18,309 nucleotides of DNA. Origin: an uncultured Clostridia bacterium. Lineage in GTDB: Bacteria > Bacillota > Clostridia > Oscillospirales > CAG-272. The DNA is taken from NCBI GenBank assembly GCA_904502055.1, contig CAJGDZ010000015.1:1-18309 (forward strand), in the 5' to 3' direction. Under the pieces are notes generated by a model. That model saw only the letters and a program-made list of their open reading frames with translations, was not told the origin of the DNA and did not search any database. A program made the position numbers and the translations under genes. Positions 7,792 to 14,068 of the stretch are shown in pieces (positions within the stretch are counted from its first letter, which is position 1; each line of letters starts with the position of its first letter).

Positions 7792-7885
7792 GTTCTTCAC
7801 GCTAAAGCGTGAAGAACATGTATGCCACAAGTCACGAAGCGGATAAAGAGAGCTCGCTCTCTTTTCCGCATCGAGGCTTGCGGCA
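7792..7885. repeat. Two consecutive hairpins in the centre of the MITE-like element
   Basis: The first is a perfect 11-bp stem (7792-7802 with 7807-7817) with loop TAAA. The second is a long imperfect stem. Its tip is AAAGAGAGC (7845-7853) paired with GCTCTCTTT (7856-7864). The arms GCGGA/TCCGC (7839-7843 with 7865-7869) lie outside that, and TGCCACAAG paired with CTTGCGGCA (7823-7831 with 7877-7885, one mismatch) forms the base. The AAAGAGAGC/GCTCTCTTT tip occurs again at 18288-18307. The whole is flanked by inverted TCATTTTG and CAAAATGA. Confidence 0.8.
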
Positions 7886-7994
7886 CAAAATGACGTGTAG
7901 TTTGTGCAGACCCATTCAGCAAAAGTTTTTGCGGAGCTTTTTTCAAAAAGCGACCGTATCCCTAGCAGACAATATCTCACCGTTAAACTTCAAT

Positions 7995-8936
7995 TTATGA
8001 ATACAGCTCAGTGGCCAGGGTCATGAAGCGGCGCATGGCGCGATTGACGTATTTGTGCTTTTTGTATTCCATATAGAGTATTCTTGAGGCGTGGAGACTG
8101 CTCAGCTTATAATAGCGGATGTTCGCGTTTTCCGCCGTGCTTTTGATGAGAGTGTCGCTCAGAAAGGTCAGCCCCATTCCGAGACCGCACATATTGTAGG
8201 CGGTCATCAGCTGGTCAAGCCGAATGGTGGTCTTGTAGTTGACTTCGGCCTCGCTGAGAAGCGCTTTGGCAATATGGTGCATGCTGTTGCCCGGCTTGAG
8301 AAGAAGAAAGCTCTCCCCCTCGCACAATCGGAGGTCGACGGCGGGCGTTTCCGCTTGAAGATGCTTGCCGATGCGAATATCCGCGCTTGTCAGTGAGATG
8401 TCCGAAAGCCGCCCGTTGAGTGGATCTTTCGAGGGGATGGCCAGCAGGATGTTCTCGCGCAAGAGCGGCTCGCCGCGGATAAATTCCTCGTTGTAGGTGT
8501 AATCGAACACAATATCGACCTTATCCTCGATCACAAAGCTTTCCAGCTCCTTGGAGTTGGATTCGATCAAATTTACTTCAATACCGGGGTATAGGGCGGT
8601 GAAGCGCTCGATGATCTCCGAGAGCACAAAGGAGGAGATGAAATTGGCCCCCGCCACGGTCAGGCTTCCCGACAAAAGCGAGGTGATGTCCATGACTTGA
8701 TTGCCAAGATCGGTCTTAAGCGCGTGTAAGCGCTCGATGGCGCGGATGTAGACCTCCCCCTCCTCGGTGAGCGAAAGGGAGGGCGTTCCGCGGTCAAAAA
8801 TTTTGAATCCCAGACGCTCCTCCTGCTTTTTTACGGCGGCACTCAGTGCCGGTTGAGACACAAACAGACGATCTGCCGCGCGCGTGAAGCTTTTTTCCTT
8901 GTATACCGTATAGACGTATTCCTCATACTGAAACAT
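7995..8936 (-). CDS. LysR-family transcriptional regulator
   Basis: The 313-aa product is a standard-length LysR regulator. The N-terminal winged helix-turn-helix covers about 1-60, with SFTRAADRLFVSQPALSAAV at about 16-35 and KKQEERLG after it. A linker helix and a two-lobed periplasmic-binding-like effector domain starting at SGSLTVAGANF follow. Its inducer cannot be read from the sequence. The frame is open for 40 more codons upstream, but these cross the promoter region. The ATG at 8934-8936 starts the typical MFQYEEYVYTVYKEKSFT and has GAGG 6 nt before it. The gene diverges from an AlaA-type aminotransferase gene and shares a symmetric promoter with it, which points to control of that gene and of itself. 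The stop codon lies inside the right end of the adjoining repeat element. Confidence 0.93.
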   Translation of the reverse strand: MFQYEEYVYTVYKEKSFTRAADRLFVSQPALSAAVKKQEERLGFKIFDRGTPSLSLTEEGEVYIRAIERLHALKTDLGNQVMDITSLLSGSLTVAGANFISSFVLSEIIERFTALYPGIEVNLIESNSKELESFVIEDKVDIVFDYTYNEEFIRGEPLLRENILLAIPSKDPLNGRLSDISLTSADIRIGKHLQAETPAVDLRLCEGESFLLLKPGNSMHHIAKALLSEAEVNYKTTIRLDQLMTAYNMCGLGMGLTFLSDTLIKSTAENANIRYYKLSSLHASRILYMEYKKHKYVNRAMRRFMTLATELYS

Positions 8937-8969
8937 AAAACACCTCATAATTGTTTGGTTATTACTCGG

Positions 8970-8985
8970 ATACAAATATATGTAT
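8970..8985. promoter_or_regulatory. Candidate LysR operator
   Basis: ATACA (8970-8974) and TGTAT (8981-8985) form a 16-bp dyad with a 6-bp A/T centre, of the general LysR-box kind. It abuts the plus-strand -35 box (8986), the usual activation position for alaA. It also covers the expected start of the LysR transcript, the usual position for autorepression. Binding is inferred from position only. Confidence 0.55.
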
Positions 8986-9017
8986 TTGATTATACCACAC
9001 CTTCGTGCTATAATCAA
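8986..9017. promoter_or_regulatory. Symmetric, fully overlapping divergent promoter pair for the LysR and alaA genes
   Basis: Plus strand: TTGATT (8986-8991), 17 bp, TATAAT (9009-9014). Minus strand: TTGATT (9012-9017), 17 bp, TATAAT (8989-8994). The 9-bp arms TTGATTATA and TATAATCAA form one 32-bp palindrome, so each arm carries the -35 of one promoter and the -10 of the other. The two polymerases cannot bind at the same time. Confidence 0.8.
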
Positions 9018-9046
9018 GAGGCAAATGAAAAATGAGGAGAAAAAGT

Positions 9047-10252
9047 ATGGTTTCAAACAAACTTTGCGATGTTTTTTCGGATATAAGAGGGGAGCTGTAT
9101 TACCGTGCGCTGGAAAAGGAAGCGCAGGGAGAGAGCATTCTCAAGCTCAACACGGGAAATCCCGCCGCCTTTGGCTTTGCGATGCCCGATTCGGTGCGCC
9201 GTGCGCTTACCGCTTCGGTGGATGCGGCACTTGGCTATTGCGACCTTAAGGGCATGGCGGCGGCGCGTGAGGCGATCGCGGCGTATCATACCTCGCTTGG
9301 GGTGTGCGGCGTAACGCCCGGTGACGTGTATATCACCAACGGTGTAAGCGAGGCGGCCTACCTTGCGGTAACCGCGCTTTGCTCGGATGGCGACGAGTTT
9401 CTTGTGCCCGCCCCCTGCTATTCGCTTTGGGTCAATATGATCCGGCTGGCGGGCGGCAAGGCGGTCTTTTACGATTGCGACGAGGCGTCGGGCTGGCAGC
9501 CCGATCTTGCAAGCCTCCGCGCGCGGATCACGGACAGGACCAAGGCCCTGCTGATCATCAACCCCAACAACCCCACGGGCGCGGTGTATGACCGCGCGAT
9601 CCTTGAGGAAATGTATAAGATCGCCGCGGAACGTGGCATTGTCATTCTTTCGGACGAGATCTACGACCGCCTGGTGCTGGACGGTGTGCCGCACACGCCC
9701 ACGGCTACGCTGGGTGAGGACGTGCTCACCGTAAGCTTTAACGGACTTTCCAAGTCGCATTGTCTGTGCGGCCTTCGGTGCGGCTGGATGACGCTCAGCG
9801 GCCCCGAGGCTAAAAAGAGAGAGCTATCGAGCGCACTGACCACGCTCTCGTCCATTCGCCTTTGCTCGAATGCCCTGATGCAGCTGATCATCCCCGAGGC
9901 CCTTGCCGATACGGCGTACACGCGCTCGCTTGTGCTGGCGGGCGAGGGAAGGATCGCGGTGCAATCCAAGGTGGCGTTTGAGGAGCTGAATAAGATCGAG
10001 GGCGTTGAGGCGGTGAAAAACAGGGCCGCGTTCTACCTGTTCCCGCGCATCGATCTCGCACGCTTTGGGTTTGACAGCGACAAGGATTTTGCCATGCGGC
10101 TTTTGGAAGAGAAGAACATCCTTGTGGTGGCGGGAAGCGGATTTTATTGTGGGGATAACCGCCATTTCCGTATCGTGGCACTTCCGCGCGAAGAAGAGCT
10201 GAGAGCGGCCATCCGAAAAATCGGAGAGTTTTTAGATCAAAAACGCCGCTGA
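9047..10252 (+). CDS. alaA: AlaA-type pyruvate/alanine aminotransferase
   Basis: This is a class I/II PLP aminotransferase of 401 aa that most resembles E. coli AlaA (YfbQ), the glutamate-pyruvate transaminase that makes alanine. Shared stretches recalled from AlaA include LNTGNPAAFGF (35-45), the YCDLKGM turn, GDEFLVPAPCYSLW, GKAVFYDCDE and INPNNPTGAVYD (171-182). LSDEIYD (201-207, Asp203 binding PLP), FNGLSKS (231-237, Schiff-base Lys236) and HFRIVALPR (373-381, carboxylate-binding Arg375) complete the match. The ATG at 9047 has GAGGAG 7 nt upstream; an earlier in-frame ATG at 9032 overlaps that site and is unlikely. The divergent LysR gene suggests it is regulated rather than constitutive. 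A broader valine/alanine-type specificity cannot be excluded. No clear terminator follows it. Confidence 0.9.
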   Translation: MVSNKLCDVFSDIRGELYYRALEKEAQGESILKLNTGNPAAFGFAMPDSVRRALTASVDAALGYCDLKGMAAAREAIAAYHTSLGVCGVTPGDVYITNGVSEAAYLAVTALCSDGDEFLVPAPCYSLWVNMIRLAGGKAVFYDCDEASGWQPDLASLRARITDRTKALLIINPNNPTGAVYDRAILEEMYKIAAERGIVILSDEIYDRLVLDGVPHTPTATLGEDVLTVSFNGLSKSHCLCGLRCGWMTLSGPEAKKRELSSALTTLSSIRLCSNALMQLIIPEALADTAYTRSLVLAGEGRIAVQSKVAFEELNKIEGVEAVKNRAAFYLFPRIDLARFGFDSDKDFAMRLLEEKNILVVAGSGFYCGDNRHFRIVALPREEELRAAIRKIGEFLDQKRR

Positions 10253-10295
10253 TTTTTGGAAATAAAAAATAAAAGAAAAAATTTCAAAATAGGGC

Positions 10296-10324
10296 TTGAC
10301 AAACGGGTAAGAATGTGGTAAAAT
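10296..10324 (+). promoter_or_regulatory. Promoter of tRNA-Gln
   Basis: There is a perfect TTGACA (10296-10301), a 17-bp spacer and TAAAAT (10319-10324). The tRNA begins about 16 bp downstream, so the 5' leader is about 10 nt. Confidence 0.87.
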
Positions 10325-10340
10325 AACTTCCGCTTGATAT

Positions 10341-10416
10341 TGGGGCATCGCCAAGCGGTAAGGCAACGGACTCTGACTCCGTCATTACCTAGGTTCGAAT
10401 CCTAGTGCCCCAGCCA
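10341..10416 (+). tRNA. tRNA-Gln (anticodon CUG) with encoded CCA
   Basis: A full cloverleaf can be folded. The acceptor stem TGGGGCA/TGCCCCA (10341-10347 with 10406-10412) has the U1-A72 pair typical of glutamine tRNAs. The D stem is GCC/GGC. The anticodon stem ACGGA/TCCGT has loop CTCTGAC, giving anticodon CTG at 10373-10375. The T stem CTAGG/CCTAG has loop TTCGAAT. The discriminator is G and CCA (10414-10416) is encoded. By my count the variable loop is 6 nt (10383-10388), one more than usual. It reads CAG codons. The more common UUG isoacceptor is not in the window. Confidence 0.97.
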
Positions 10417-10451
10417 AAAAAGAACGAAGCAGCTGCTTCGTTCTTTTTTTA
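10416..10451 (+). terminator. Intrinsic terminator of tRNA-Gln
   Basis: A perfect 12-bp-arm palindrome (10421-10432 with 10433-10444) is extended by flanking A and T runs and ends in at least seven T. It starts directly after the CCA end. Confidence 0.92.
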
Positions 10452-10462
10452 TTCAATCTAAA

Positions 10463-10625
10463 GAATTGGCATGGCATCAACGCGCTTGCGTGTTGTATGG
10501 AGTTGTCGTCAGACGTATGTCATCACGCGTCAGCGTGTATCTTTCCTTCGGATTGATGCCATACAACCCCTCGTGTTGATTACATACGCTCCTTCGTTGC
10601 AATTCCATACCGCAAAAAGTTGCGG
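10463..10625. repeat. Hairpin-rich spacer with nested and competing inverted repeats
   Basis: There is no convincing gene between the tRNA terminator and the next promoter. The stretch carries many inverted repeats: ATGGCATCAA (10471-10480) with TTGATGCCAT (10553-10562); GTTGTATGG (10492-10500) with CCATACAAC (10559-10567); CGTATGT (10514-10520) with ACATACG (10582-10588); GAATTG (10463-10468) with CAATTC (10600-10605). It also has two short local hairpins, CAACGCGC-TT-GCGTGTTG (10478-10495, one G-U pair) and CACGC-GTCA-GCGTG (10524-10537). The first two pairings share bases and exclude each other. It resembles the hairpin style of the element at 7642-7996 but does not share its 74-bp core. 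It could be a second repeat family or a structured RNA. Confidence 0.5.
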
Positions 10626-10644
10626 ATGCGGAACAATCTTTGTC

Positions 10645-10673
10645 TTGATTTGTTGATCGGATTGTGCTACAAT
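10645..10673 (+). promoter_or_regulatory. Promoter of the ThuA-like gene
   Basis: There is TTGATT (10645-10650), a 17-bp spacer and TACAAT (10668-10673). The start codon is about 40 bp further on. Confidence 0.75.
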
Positions 10674-10712
10674 ATTTTTACATGATACCCTTAGAAAAGC
10701 GGAGGAATGCAT

Positions 10713-11444
10713 ATGATACGCGTTTTGGTATGGAATGAATTTCGGCACGAAAAAACACACGAGTGTGTGAAGGCTATTTACCCCGACGGCATTCATGAGG
10801 CGATCGCCGAATTTTTGGGTCGGGAAGAGGACATCGAGGTGCGCACGGCCTATCTGGATCAGGAAAACCACGGCATTACAAAGGAAGTCCTTGACGCGAC
10901 CGACGTGCTGATCTGGTGGGGGCATATGGCTCACAATCAGGTCTCCGACGAGGCGGTGGCGCTGGTGAAGGACGCGGTGCTTGACGGTATGGGTGCTATC
11001 TTTCTTCACTCGGCGCATCATTCAAAGCCCTTTAAGGCGCTGATGGGAACCTCCTGCAACCTTACCTGGCGTGAGTCGGGCGACTCGGAGCTGCTTTGGG
11101 TCATCGATCCCGCGCACCCCATCACAAGGGGGATCGACCGCTTCTTTAAGCTGGAGCACGAGGAGACCTACGGCGAGCCCTTTGTCATCCCCAATCCCGA
11201 CAAGGTGCTTCTGATCGGCGGCTATTCAGGCGGCGAGGTGTTCCGCTCGGGCGTGCTCTACGAGCGCGGAAACGGCAAGATCTTTTATTTCCAGCCCGGT
11301 CACGAGACCTTTCCCACCTTTAAGGTGCCGGAAGTGCAGACGGTCATCAAAAACGCGGTGCGCTTCGTAGCCCCCGCTTACCGCGCCAAGGTCGGCTGCC
11401 CGCACGTGCGGACGGTGGACGACCCCGACGGATACGTTCGATAA
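10713..11444 (+). CDS. ThuA-like (trehalose utilisation) protein
   Basis: The 243-aa product belongs to the ThuA family, a class I glutamine-amidotransferase-like fold linked in rhizobia to trehalose and related disaccharide use. The exact biochemical role of stand-alone members is not known. Visible features are the N-terminal strand [10 protein letters not shown], the [17 protein letters not shown] segment, the nucleophile-elbow region [15 protein letters not shown], a HPITRGI segment, the [11 protein letters not shown] segment and the C-terminal [18 protein letters not shown]. This last segment is characteristic of the family. No catalytic Cys sits in the elbow, as is usual in ThuA proteins. 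GGAGG (10701-10705) places the start at 10713 rather than at 10707. It is a single-gene unit. It carries no signal peptide, so it acts in the cytoplasm. Confidence 0.85.
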   Translation: MIRVLVWNEFRHEKTHECVKAIYPDGIHEAIAEFLGREEDIEVRTAYLDQENHGITKEVLDATDVLIWWGHMAHNQVSDEAVALVKDAVLDGMGAIFLHSAHHSKPFKALMGTSCNLTWRESGDSELLWVIDPAHPITRGIDRFFKLEHEETYGEPFVIPNPDKVLLIGGYSGGEVFRSGVLYERGNGKIFYFQPGHETFPTFKVPEVQTVIKNAVRFVAPAYRAKVGCPHVRTVDDPDGYVR

Positions 11445-11445
11445 A

Positions 11446-11474
11446 AAAAGACTCACCCAAGCGGTGAGTCTTTT
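11446..11474. terminator. Bidirectional terminator between the ThuA-like and MATE genes
   Basis: A 12-bp stem (11446-11457 with 11463-11474) with a 5-nt loop has A and T runs on both sides. It serves the converging genes, lying 2 bp after the ThuA-like stop and 4 bp after the MATE stop. Confidence 0.92.
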
Positions 11475-11477
11475 CTT

Positions 11478-12854
11478 TTATGAAATGGCTTCAGCGTGCT
11501 CGCTGTTATGTCTCCGGATCATCTGTTTTGAAACAAGGACGGTAAAGAGAAGCTGGAAGGCGAGCGTCAGGATCCAGGAGACGGGGTAGGAGAGATAAAT
11601 GGTCTCGGGGGCGGGGAAGGCGCGGAATACCGTTTCGATCCAGAGAATGCGGAGACCGCACGCGCCGCAAAGCGAAATGATCATGGACGTGACCGAGCGG
11701 TCGAGCGCGCGGAGCGCACCGCAGAACACCTCCATAAGGCCACACAGGAAATAGGTAGAGCCGATGATCCACAGTCGCTGAAGGGCGGCCTCGGTGGACG
11801 CCTCGGTGGAGACGTACAGCGAGATCAGCGGATAGCGGAGTCCCAGGAGCAGCGCGCCGCTGATAAAGCCGATGGCGGTGACCAGAATGGCACTGTAGAT
11901 GGACAGGGGCTTTATGTTTTTATACTTTCTCGCGCCTACGCTCTGGCCGATAAAGGTGAGTGCCACGTGATACATCGAGTTCATCGCGATATACATAAAT
12001 CCCTCGATGCTGGCCGAGGCCGCAGAGCCTGCGACTACCGCGTCACCAAAGCTGTTGATCGAGGACTGGATGAGCACGTTGGAAAGCGAGAACAGCATAC
12101 TTTGCAGTCCCGACGGAATGCCGATGTGGAGCATCTTTTTTACCTTGGCTCCGTGAATACGAAGCTCGCGCACAGACAGGTGAAGCACGCCGCCCTTGCG
12201 CATAAGGTGAACGACCGCCATACCGGCGGACAGATACTGCGAGGCAATGGTGGCCACGGCCACGCCGTCCACGCCCATATCGAATACCACGATCAGAAAT
12301 ACGTTGAGAACCACGTTGACTACGCCGGAGATGGCCAGGAAGATGAGAGGATGCTTGGAGTCTCCTGCCGAGCGCATCATAGCGGCGATGTAATTGTAAA
12401 GCATCGAGGCGGGTACGCCCAGGAAGAGGATCTTCATATACAACGTGGCGAGGGGGAGCACCTCGGGCGGTGTGTCCATCAGCGCCAGCATATCCCCGGA
12501 GAGAAAGAAGCCGACGGCGGCGATCGCAATGCCGCAGAAAAGCGAGAGAAGCACCGAGGTGTGAACCACCTTGCTTAGCTCGTCGGGCTCCTTGGCACCG
12601 ACGTGGTGCGCCACGCACACGCCCGCACCGACCGACAGACCCATAAACAGGCCAAGGATGAGGTTGGTCAGCGAGCCGGTGCTGCCGACGGCGGCCACCG
12701 CAAGGTCACCGCGGAATTGCCCCACGACCACAAGGTCGGCGGCGTTATACAGGCATTGCAGAATACCCGTGAGGACGATGGGTATGGCAAATACCAGCAT
12801 TTTTTTGAAAAAGGGTCCCTCGGTCATATCGACCGTCTTTTTGGTTTGCTGCAT
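11478..12854 (-). CDS. MATE-family multidrug/metabolite efflux transporter
   Basis: The 458-aa integral membrane protein has the length and two-fold layout of MATE antiporters (12 predicted membrane helices), which export cationic drugs or metabolites in exchange for Na+ or H+. Recognisable parts are FAIPIVLTGILQCLYNAADLVVVGQF in the first two helices, the GSTGSLTNLILGLFMGLSVGAGV region, the repeat of this pattern in the second half (HIGIPSGLQSMLFSLSNVLIQSSINSFGD) and TFIGQSVGARKY. The substrate cannot be told. A methionine 4 codons upstream is in frame, but the ATG at 12852-12854 has GAGGAG just before it. The gene has its own promoter and diverges from the GpsA-like gene. An NorM/DinF-like or DMT-like name would add nothing that the sequence supports. 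Confidence 0.92.
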   Translation of the reverse strand: MQQTKKTVDMTEGPFFKKMLVFAIPIVLTGILQCLYNAADLVVVGQFRGDLAVAAVGSTGSLTNLILGLFMGLSVGAGVCVAHHVGAKEPDELSKVVHTSVLLSLFCGIAIAAVGFFLSGDMLALMDTPPEVLPLATLYMKILFLGVPASMLYNYIAAMMRSAGDSKHPLIFLAISGVVNVVLNVFLIVVFDMGVDGVAVATIASQYLSAGMAVVHLMRKGGVLHLSVRELRIHGAKVKKMLHIGIPSGLQSMLFSLSNVLIQSSINSFGDAVVAGSAASASIEGFMYIAMNSMYHVALTFIGQSVGARKYKNIKPLSIYSAILVTAIGFISGALLLGLRYPLISLYVSTEASTEAALQRLWIIGSTYFLCGLMEVFCGALRALDRSVTSMIISLCGACGLRILWIETVFRAFPAPETIYLSYPVSWILTLAFQLLFTVLVSKQMIRRHNSEHAEAIS

Positions 12855-12891
12855 AATTCTCCTCATTTGAAAAATAAAGCTTACATGGGTA

Positions 12892-12919
12892 ATTATATCA
12901 CTTTAAATCAGAATGTCAA
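12892..12919 (-). promoter_or_regulatory. Sigma-A promoter of the MATE gene
   Basis: On the minus strand there is a perfect TTGACA (12914-12919), a 16-bp spacer and a perfect TATAAT (12892-12897). It lies back to back with the GpsA-like promoter, only 21 bp away. Confidence 0.85.
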
Positions 12920-12940
12920 GGGAGAAAGATCGGGTTTTGG

Positions 12941-12969
12941 TTGCTTTTTTGCTTAAACTATGGTATACT
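12941..12969 (+). promoter_or_regulatory. Promoter of the gpsA-like/yeiH-like operon
   Basis: There is TTGCTT (12941-12946), a 17-bp spacer and TATACT (12964-12969), 35 bp before the start codon. Confidence 0.72.
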
Positions 12970-13004
12970 TTATATATCCTGAAAAGTATGAAAAGGGGTA
13001 GGCT

Positions 13005-14048
13005 ATGGCAATTATAACGATTGTTGGCTCGGGCATGATGGGCTCGGCGCTGGCATTTCCCGCGCGGGAGAACGGAAACGAGGTGCGGCTTGTGGGCACG
13101 CATCTGGACAGGGATATCATTGAAACGTGCAAGAAGGAGGGCAAGCATCCGAAATTTGACCGAGGATTCCCCGAGGGGGTAAAATATTATCCGATCGAGG
13201 AGCTGGACACGGCACTTGAGGGGGCGGACTTTGTCATTGGCGGTGTGAGCAGCTTTGGTGTGGCGTGGTTTGGCGACTGCGTTTTGCCGCGCATTAAGGA
13301 CGGCACACCGGTTTTGACGGTCACCAAGGGGCTTTGGGACACCGAGGACGGGGAGCTTTTGACCTATCCCGCGCTTTGGAAGCAAAAGCTCAAGGCGCTT
13401 GGCAAGTCACTTCCGCTTTGCGCGGTGGGTGGCCCCTGCACCAGCTACGAGCTGGTGGCGCACGACCAGACCGAGGTCGCCTTTTGCGGCGACGATCTTT
13501 CGGTGCTTGCGTATCTAAAGGCGGCCATGCAGACCGACTATTATCACATTGGCATTACCACCGACGTGGTGGGCATTGAGAGCGCGGTGGCGCTCAAAAA
13601 CGGCTACGCGCTCGGCGTGGCGCTGACCATCGGACTCAACCAAAGAAATTTCGGTGACGATACGCTCCATTTCAACTCGCAGGCGGCGGTGTTCGGGCAA
13701 GCGACCAAGGAGATGTACCGCTTGCTGGAGTTTCAGGGGGCGATGGCGCCCTATAATCTCGGCGTGGGACTTGGTGACCTTTACGTGACGGTGTACGGCG
13801 GCAGAACGCGCCTGATCGGCATTCTGCTGGGCAAGGGGCTTTCCATTGACGAGGCCAAGGAGCGCCTTTGCGGCGTGACGCTGGAGTCCTTGGTGGTGGC
13901 TGAGCGCGTGGCGCGAGCCATTCGTAAAAATATAGAAAAGGGAAGACTCTCGGCAAAGGATTTTCCGCTTTTGCTTCACATTGACGAGATCGTAAGCGGC
14001 AGAGGCGCGGTGAATATTCCTTGGGAGTCCTTCACGGATTGTCATTGA
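13005..14048 (+). CDS. Divergent NAD(P)-dependent glycerol-3-phosphate dehydrogenase-like protein
   Basis: The 347-aa product has the fold and key motifs of GpsA, which reduces dihydroxyacetone phosphate to sn-glycerol-3-phosphate for lipid synthesis. It has the N-terminal nucleotide-binding GSGMMGSALA (8-17), VTKGL (106-110), GGPCTSYEL (142-150) in place of GPSFA-E, ALKN with the likely catalytic Lys198, and GLGDLYVT (255-262) with GRTR around Arg268. The motifs after ALKN, and the missing usual GGN at the Rossmann start, set it apart from housekeeping GpsA, so it may use another phosphorylated polyol. It is followed 20 bp later by a YeiH-type membrane protein gene and shares a promoter with it. 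The start is supported by AAGGGG upstream. Confidence 0.8.
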   Translation: MAIITIVGSGMMGSALAFPARENGNEVRLVGTHLDRDIIETCKKEGKHPKFDRGFPEGVKYYPIEELDTALEGADFVIGGVSSFGVAWFGDCVLPRIKDGTPVLTVTKGLWDTEDGELLTYPALWKQKLKALGKSLPLCAVGGPCTSYELVAHDQTEVAFCGDDLSVLAYLKAAMQTDYYHIGITTDVVGIESAVALKNGYALGVALTIGLNQRNFGDDTLHFNSQAAVFGQATKEMYRLLEFQGAMAPYNLGVGLGDLYVTVYGGRTRLIGILLGKGLSIDEAKERLCGVTLESLVVAERVARAIRKNIEKGRLSAKDFPLLLHIDEIVSGRGAVNIPWESFTDCH

Positions 14049-14068
14049 CTGAATAGGAGAGATGGAGT

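Larger units (their letters stand above)
7642..7996. mobile_element. MITE-like non-coding element, about 355 bp, with imperfect terminal inverted repeats
   Basis: No credible gene lies between mnmG and the LysR gene. The left end is AAATTTTGATTTGTCGG (7642-7658), identical to 18125-18141. The right end, read on the minus strand from 7996, starts AAATTGAAGTTTAACGGTG. It aligns without gaps to the 47 bp at the left edge of the second copy (18125-18171) at about 34 of 47 positions. The next stretch on the minus strand (7960 to 7887, 74 bp) matches 18161-18234 with only three differences. Inside the left end, GCTTTTTGAAAAAAGC (7679-7694) and CAAAAACTTTTG (7708-7719) recur inverted in the right arm. 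The middle (7792-7885) is a set of hairpins. Inverted ends, no coding capacity and a second copy suggest a miniature inverted-repeat element. A palindromic extragenic repeat family is the alternative. Confidence 0.6.

Noticed and set aside
7597..7980. A minus-strand open frame of 127 codons across the spacer after mnmG, similar to the end of a plus-strand frame at 18021-18236
   Set aside because: The similarity comes from the shared 74-bp repeat core. The frame runs through a terminator and several hairpins, has no ribosome binding site, and the second frame begins inside the isomerase gene. It is the repeat read as protein, not a gene.
7642..7996. CRISPR array or attachment site
   Set aside because: Repeats are inverted rather than spaced direct repeats, no cas, integrase or phage genes are nearby, and the tRNA is 2.4 kb away with an intact 3' end and no duplicate of it in the window.
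10471..10656. A 61-codon plus-strand open frame in the hairpin-rich spacer
   Set aside because: No ribosome binding site; it runs through many inverted repeats and ends inside the ThuA-like promoter. Structure explains the sequence better.
10645..10660. A third copy of the repeat left edge, because TTGATTTGTTGATCGG resembles part of AAATTTTGATTTGTCGG
   Set aside because: The match needs an internal gap, is not followed by any of the 74-bp core, and is accounted for by the -35 box of the ThuA-like promoter.
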